Positions 63,342 through 64,000 of a DNA stretch of 64,000 nt are shown piece by piece. The notes beneath the pieces are model-generated. The model was not told where the DNA came from. It was given only the letters and a program-made list of their open reading frames with translations, and searched no databases. This DNA is from Planctomycetales bacterium (GTDB taxonomy: Bacteria > Planctomycetota > Planctomycetia > Planctomycetales > Planctomycetaceae), in assembly GCA_026400835.1 (NCBI GenBank), contig JAPLOA010000084.1, positions 1 to 64,000 on the forward strand, written 5' to 3'. Both the position numbers and the translations under genes were made by a program. Position 1 is the stretch's first letter, and every line of letters begins with the position of its first letter.

Positions 63342-63664
63342 GTGGCGTGGTCCTTCAAGGAGAGATTTTGCGGCGGGAAACTGCGGAGATTTGCCCATGG
63401 TGGCAACTGGATGGCTCTCAGGCAAGTCGACAGTCAGATTCTCGTAGCTTTCTGTAACATCTGCTCTCATCTGAATCTTACGAGGCGTAATAGTGGACGC
63501 TTTTGAGAATGAGGAGAGAACTAATAGTCAAATGGCCAGGCAGGAGCTTCGCGATGTTGGTTCCTGGACCCAATTTTTGAGGCTGCCTGGTTTCCGACTT
63601 GTGATTCGGAGTTCGAACGCCTACCTTGATGTTCCCGCCTTTTTTTGGGTTTGGAGGACCTCCA
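63342..63664. other. Divergent promoter region
   Basis: About 320 bases between the divergent PPC/lectin-like gene and the cytochrome c gene. It holds the GGAGG ribosome site of the latter at 63653-63657. No other feature recognised. Confidence 0.4.
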
Positions 63665-64000
63665 ATGCCACTTGCCACATTTGCCGTTCGATCCGGACTG
63701 ATCCTCGCGGCTTGTGTTTGCGTGTCTGTCACTGCAAATTCGCAGGAGACTCCGGTTTCCTCAGCGTTTGCCGACTCCGTCGCACCTTTGCTGCAGAAGC
63801 ATTGCATCGCCTGTCATGGGGCTGATATGCAGGAAGGCGGGCTGCGTCTTGATACGCTGGCCGGGCTCACCAAAGGAGGGAAATCCGGACCCTTGTTGCT
63901 TCCGGGCAAGCCGGATCAGAGCCTGCTGATTACGGCGGTTCGCAGAGAAGACGAGTTATTGCAAATGCCTCCGGATGAAAAGCTTCCGGATGAAGATGTT
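63665..64000 (+). CDS. Planctomycete-type cytochrome c (PSD1-like), truncated by the window edge
   Basis: 112 codons to the edge of the window, no stop reached. ATG 63665 has GGAGG seven bases upstream. A signal peptide (SGLILAACVCVSVTANS) is followed by VAPLLQKHCIACHGADMQEG with the haem motif CIACH (Cys47, Cys50, His51), then LRLDTLAGLTKGGKSG and LLPGKPDQSLLITAVRREDE. This is the start of the Planctomycete cytochrome C domain family, which normally continues with PSD domains; the rest lies outside the window. Confidence 0.88.
   Translation, partial: MPLATFAVRSGLILAACVCVSVTANSQETPVSSAFADSVAPLLQKHCIACHGADMQEGGLRLDTLAGLTKGGKSGPLLLPGKPDQSLLITAVRREDELLQMPPDEKLPDEDV

Noticed and set aside
1-64000. 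CRISPR array, rRNA or prophage
   Set aside because: No regularly spaced direct repeats, no cas, rRNA or phage structural genes were seen in the window.

Overview
The window reads as a chromosome segment of a planctomycete (phylum Planctomycetota, order Planctomycetales). This rests on the protein repertoire: a prepilin-like DUF1559 protein followed by a tiny lipoprotein, a planctomycete-type cytochrome c (cut by the right edge), exported PQQ-propeller, LRR and PPC/lectin-like proteins, a Tat-exported Gfo/Idh/MocA oxidoreductase, and palindromic repeats in and between genes. Base composition is moderately GC-rich and even. I saw no rRNA, tRNA, CRISPR array, phage or plasmid module. The genus cannot be named from the sequence alone.

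Layout. 1-6.9 kb: an IS200/RAYT-like transposase with a decayed tandem copy of its 3' end, a cyclophilin, an EVE protein, a GT4 glycosyltransferase, a 1.2 kb gene-free stretch with a REP-like hairpin, then DUF1559, a 53-aa lipoprotein and a terminator. 7.0-9.5 kb (minus): ABC ATPase, cupin, AstE-like hydrolase. 10-13.7 kb (plus): membrane flippase-like protein, methyltransferase, glycosyltransferase. 13.8-16.7 kb: NAD-epimerase and an exported cyclase-fold/HEAT protein.

16.7-33.3 kb is a long minus-strand run. Its 3' part is a surface-polysaccharide locus with a sulfur theme: GT2, a small unknown protein, type I phosphodiesterase, SQD1-like nucleotide-sugar enzyme, thioredoxin-sulfotransferase fusion, CapD/WbpM-like dehydratase, Wzx-like flippase, Wzy/O-antigen-ligase-like protein, GT4 and a second sulfotransferase. 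Together these could make, modify, flip and polymerise a sulfated glycan. Housekeeping genes (tsaD, serS, an M20 peptidase, an MBL hydrolase) lie upstream of it.

33.5-49.7 kb: tiny ORFs, an M24-fold protein that appears to lack metal ligands, priA, an exported pyroglutamyl-peptidase/SnoaL fusion, MazG-like, an SDR with Met in place of the catalytic Lys, a Tat-exported EutB-EutC fusion, an exported peroxiredoxin plus CxxC protein, an AIM24-like protein, an Lpg1974-type outer-membrane protein, and a radical SAM/tryptophan-halogenase pair. 49.7-64 kb: MsrB lipoprotein, infC (apparently AUU-started), a PQQ-propeller protein, ligA, a DEAD helicase, Gfo/Idh/MocA, LRR, a large exported PPC/LamG-like protein, and the start of a cytochrome c gene.

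The most unusual items are the 205-bp nested palindrome read in frame as the linker between a thioredoxin and a sulfotransferase domain, the SQD1-like enzyme with a cysteine-rich N-terminal domain beside it, the Tat signal on a fused adenosylcobalamin-type ethanolamine ammonia-lyase, and the radical SAM/halogenase pair.
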